This document shows positions 5,184 to 6,032 of a stretch of DNA of 6,032 nt, piece after piece; the first letter of the stretch is position 1; each line of letters begins with the position of its first letter. This stretch comes from Methanomassiliicoccales archaeon PtaB.Bin134 (GTDB taxonomy: Archaea > Thermoplasmatota > Thermoplasmata > Methanomassiliicoccales > UBA472): the NCBI GenBank assembly GCA_002067045.1, contig MVPZ01000177.1:1-6032 (forward strand), in the 5' to 3' direction. A program made the translations under genes and the position numbers. Below the pieces are notes generated by a model, which worked only from the letters and a program-made list of their open reading frames with translations, did no database searches and was not told the DNA's origin.

Positions 5184-5585
5184 ATGGCATCGGTCGCAAA
5201 GGTGGTCAAATCGGAGGAGGAGTGGAAGAGGTTGCTGGGACCGGAGCGGTACAGGATACTTCGCCAGGACGGGACCGAGCCCGCGTTCCACAACCAGTTC
5301 TGGAACAATCATGAGCCGGGGACCTACGTCTGCGGGGGCTGCGGCAATCCCCTTTTCTCATCGGACGACAAGTTCGACTCGGGGACCGGATGGCCGAGCT
5401 TCATCGCGCCCATCGATAAGAACGCGGTGACAGAGCGGTCCGACCGCAGCTACGGGATGGTCCGGACGGCAGTGGAGTGCGCTCGCTGCGGCGGGCACCT
5501 CGGCCATGTGTTCGATGATGGCCCCCGTCCTACCGGTAAGCGCTACTGCATGAACTCCGGGGCCATGGACTTTCACCCTCGCTGA
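5184..5585 (+). CDS. msrB: Peptide-methionine (R)-S-oxide reductase MsrB
   Basis: A 133-residue cytoplasmic repair enzyme that reduces the R form of methionine sulfoxide in oxidised proteins. The whole family pattern is present: two CxxC pairs that bind zinc (C50/C53 and C99/C102), FDSGTGWPSF at 64-73, the strand RTAVECARCGGHLGHVF at 94-110, and the catalytic cysteine C122 in RYCMNSGA at 120-127. The length matches single-domain MsrB, with no fused MsrA and no signal peptide. No second redox cysteine is obvious outside the zinc ligands, so the resolving step may use another thiol. An in-frame GTG at 5166 would add six residues, but the TATA-like box at 5142-5149 and the MASVAKVVKSEEEWKRLLG opening favour the ATG at 5184. 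The SD is weak (GGAAG). It is apparently a single-gene unit, overlapping the convergent phosphatase gene by 13 bases. Confidence 0.97.
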   Translation: MASVAKVVKSEEEWKRLLGPERYRILRQDGTEPAFHNQFWNNHEPGTYVCGGCGNPLFSSDDKFDSGTGWPSFIAPIDKNAVTERSDRSYGMVRTAVECARCGGHLGHVFDDGPRPTGKRYCMNSGAMDFHPR

Positions 5586-6032
5586 CGCGTAGGACCGGGG
5601 AAGAGATTCACGACCACCTCGTGCAGGTCGGTAAACGTCAGGTGGTCCTTGCCCGCCATCTCCAGCTCTCGGTCCAGGACCGAGCCCCGGACCGCGAACG
5701 CCATGTCGGCCGCCATTGCGGCCCACCGGTCGGAGATACCATCTCCGATGTACGCCACCCGCTTGCCGGCAGCATGCTCCTTGAGAACGTTGTCCTCCTT
5801 GAAATTATGCGCCTGGCTGAACTGCTTGGGAGGGAACAGGAACCTCACCCCATCGTGGGTATCCACGACCTCGGGGGCCACCAGCTCTACCTTGTCCCTC
5901 CAACCGTAGGGTCTCAGGAAATGCCGGATGTAGAAGTCCATCCCTGCGCTGGTTATTCGGAAGGTGACGTTGTTGAAGAGGCACTTCTCGACCAGCTCCT
6001 CGAACCCTGGACGGGGAATGACCACCCTATCC
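5573..6032 (-). CDS. HAD-family phosphatase, C-terminal part (cut by right edge)
   Basis: The last 152 residues of a haloacid dehalogenase-superfamily phosphatase. Motif II is visible as FRITSAGMDFY (the S/T after a hydrophobic strand), and motif IV as KRVAYIGDGISDRWAAMAAD, whose GDGxSD acids hold magnesium. ADMAFAV after it is also typical. The spacing and the TSAGMDFYI stretch resemble the HAD-IB branch that contains phosphoserine phosphatase and the methionine-salvage phosphatase MtnX, but motif I (DxDxT/V) lies beyond the edge and the substrate cannot be named. The frame is still open at the edge (D-R precede V), so the GTG at 6025 is probably internal, not the start. Its stop codon falls inside the 3' end of the convergent msrB gene (13-base overlap), which leaves no room for a terminator between them. 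Confidence 0.85.
   Translation of the reverse strand, partial: DRVVIPRPGFEELVEKCLFNNVTFRITSAGMDFYIRHFLRPYGWRDKVELVAPEVVDTHDGVRFLFPPKQFSQAHNFKEDNVLKEHAAGKRVAYIGDGISDRWAAMAADMAFAVRGSVLDRELEMAGKDHLTFTDLHEVVVNLFPGPTRQRG

Noticed and set aside
5048..5308. Minus-strand open frame of 86 codons overlapping the start of msrB
   Set aside because: The sequence is low in protein-like features and runs across the msrB promoter and coding start; it is also out of frame with the more protein-like stretch at 4962-5111.

Overview
The window reads as archaeal, most likely a GC-rich methanogen or a Thermoplasmata relative such as the Methanomassiliicoccales. The reasons are a three-gene ferredoxin-dependent 2-oxoisovalerate oxidoreductase set whose subunit layout and lengths match methanogen VorC/VorB/VorA, TATA-like boxes about 25-35 bases ahead of several start codons, two apparently leaderless or nearly leaderless genes, and GC-rich codon use. 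The lineage is an inference; no rRNA or marker gene is present.

Left two thirds, minus strand (positions 3845 down to 1): vorC (small 2x[4Fe-4S] ferredoxin subunit), vorB (alpha subunit) and vorA (TPP-binding beta and gamma subunits in one chain) are linked by two 4-base ATGA overlaps. After a 121-base gap with its own promoter-like box come an XRE-type helix-turn-helix/cupin regulator and, 9 bases after its stop codon, the N-terminal part of an AMP-forming acyl-CoA synthetase that runs off the left edge. Together they suggest interconversion of branched-chain (or aryl) acids, acyl-CoAs and 2-oxoacids: the synthetase would make the acyl-CoA, and Vor would carboxylate it reductively to the 2-oxoacid precursor of an amino acid, or run in reverse. 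The linked regulator may control this. A near-identical motif, CGGCAAA(A)TCCG, sits in both the vorC and regulator promoter regions.

Middle: divergent from vorC, on the plus strand, is a flavin-reductase-like FMN protein (3946-4515). The 100-base divergent spacer holds one AT-rich block that can act as a TATA box in both directions, flanked by two inverted repeats. Convergent to the flavoprotein is a 72-residue winged-helix-like protein (minus, 4654-4872) followed by a hairpin plus T6 terminator-like element.

Right: 4873-5183 has no intact gene but is rich in structure. It holds two long stem-loops with G-U pairs that favour a plus-strand RNA, a perfect 7-base-pair hairpin, an 8-base-pair closing helix that encloses all of these, and a T6 tract. 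This is the best candidate here for something undescribed, a structured RNA of about 130-190 bases. A 49-codon open stretch without a start codon lies on the opposite strand and is a competing explanation (gene remnant). Then come msrB (methionine-R-sulfoxide reductase, plus) and, overlapping its 3' end by 13 bases, the C-terminal part of a HAD-family phosphatase (minus) cut by the right edge.
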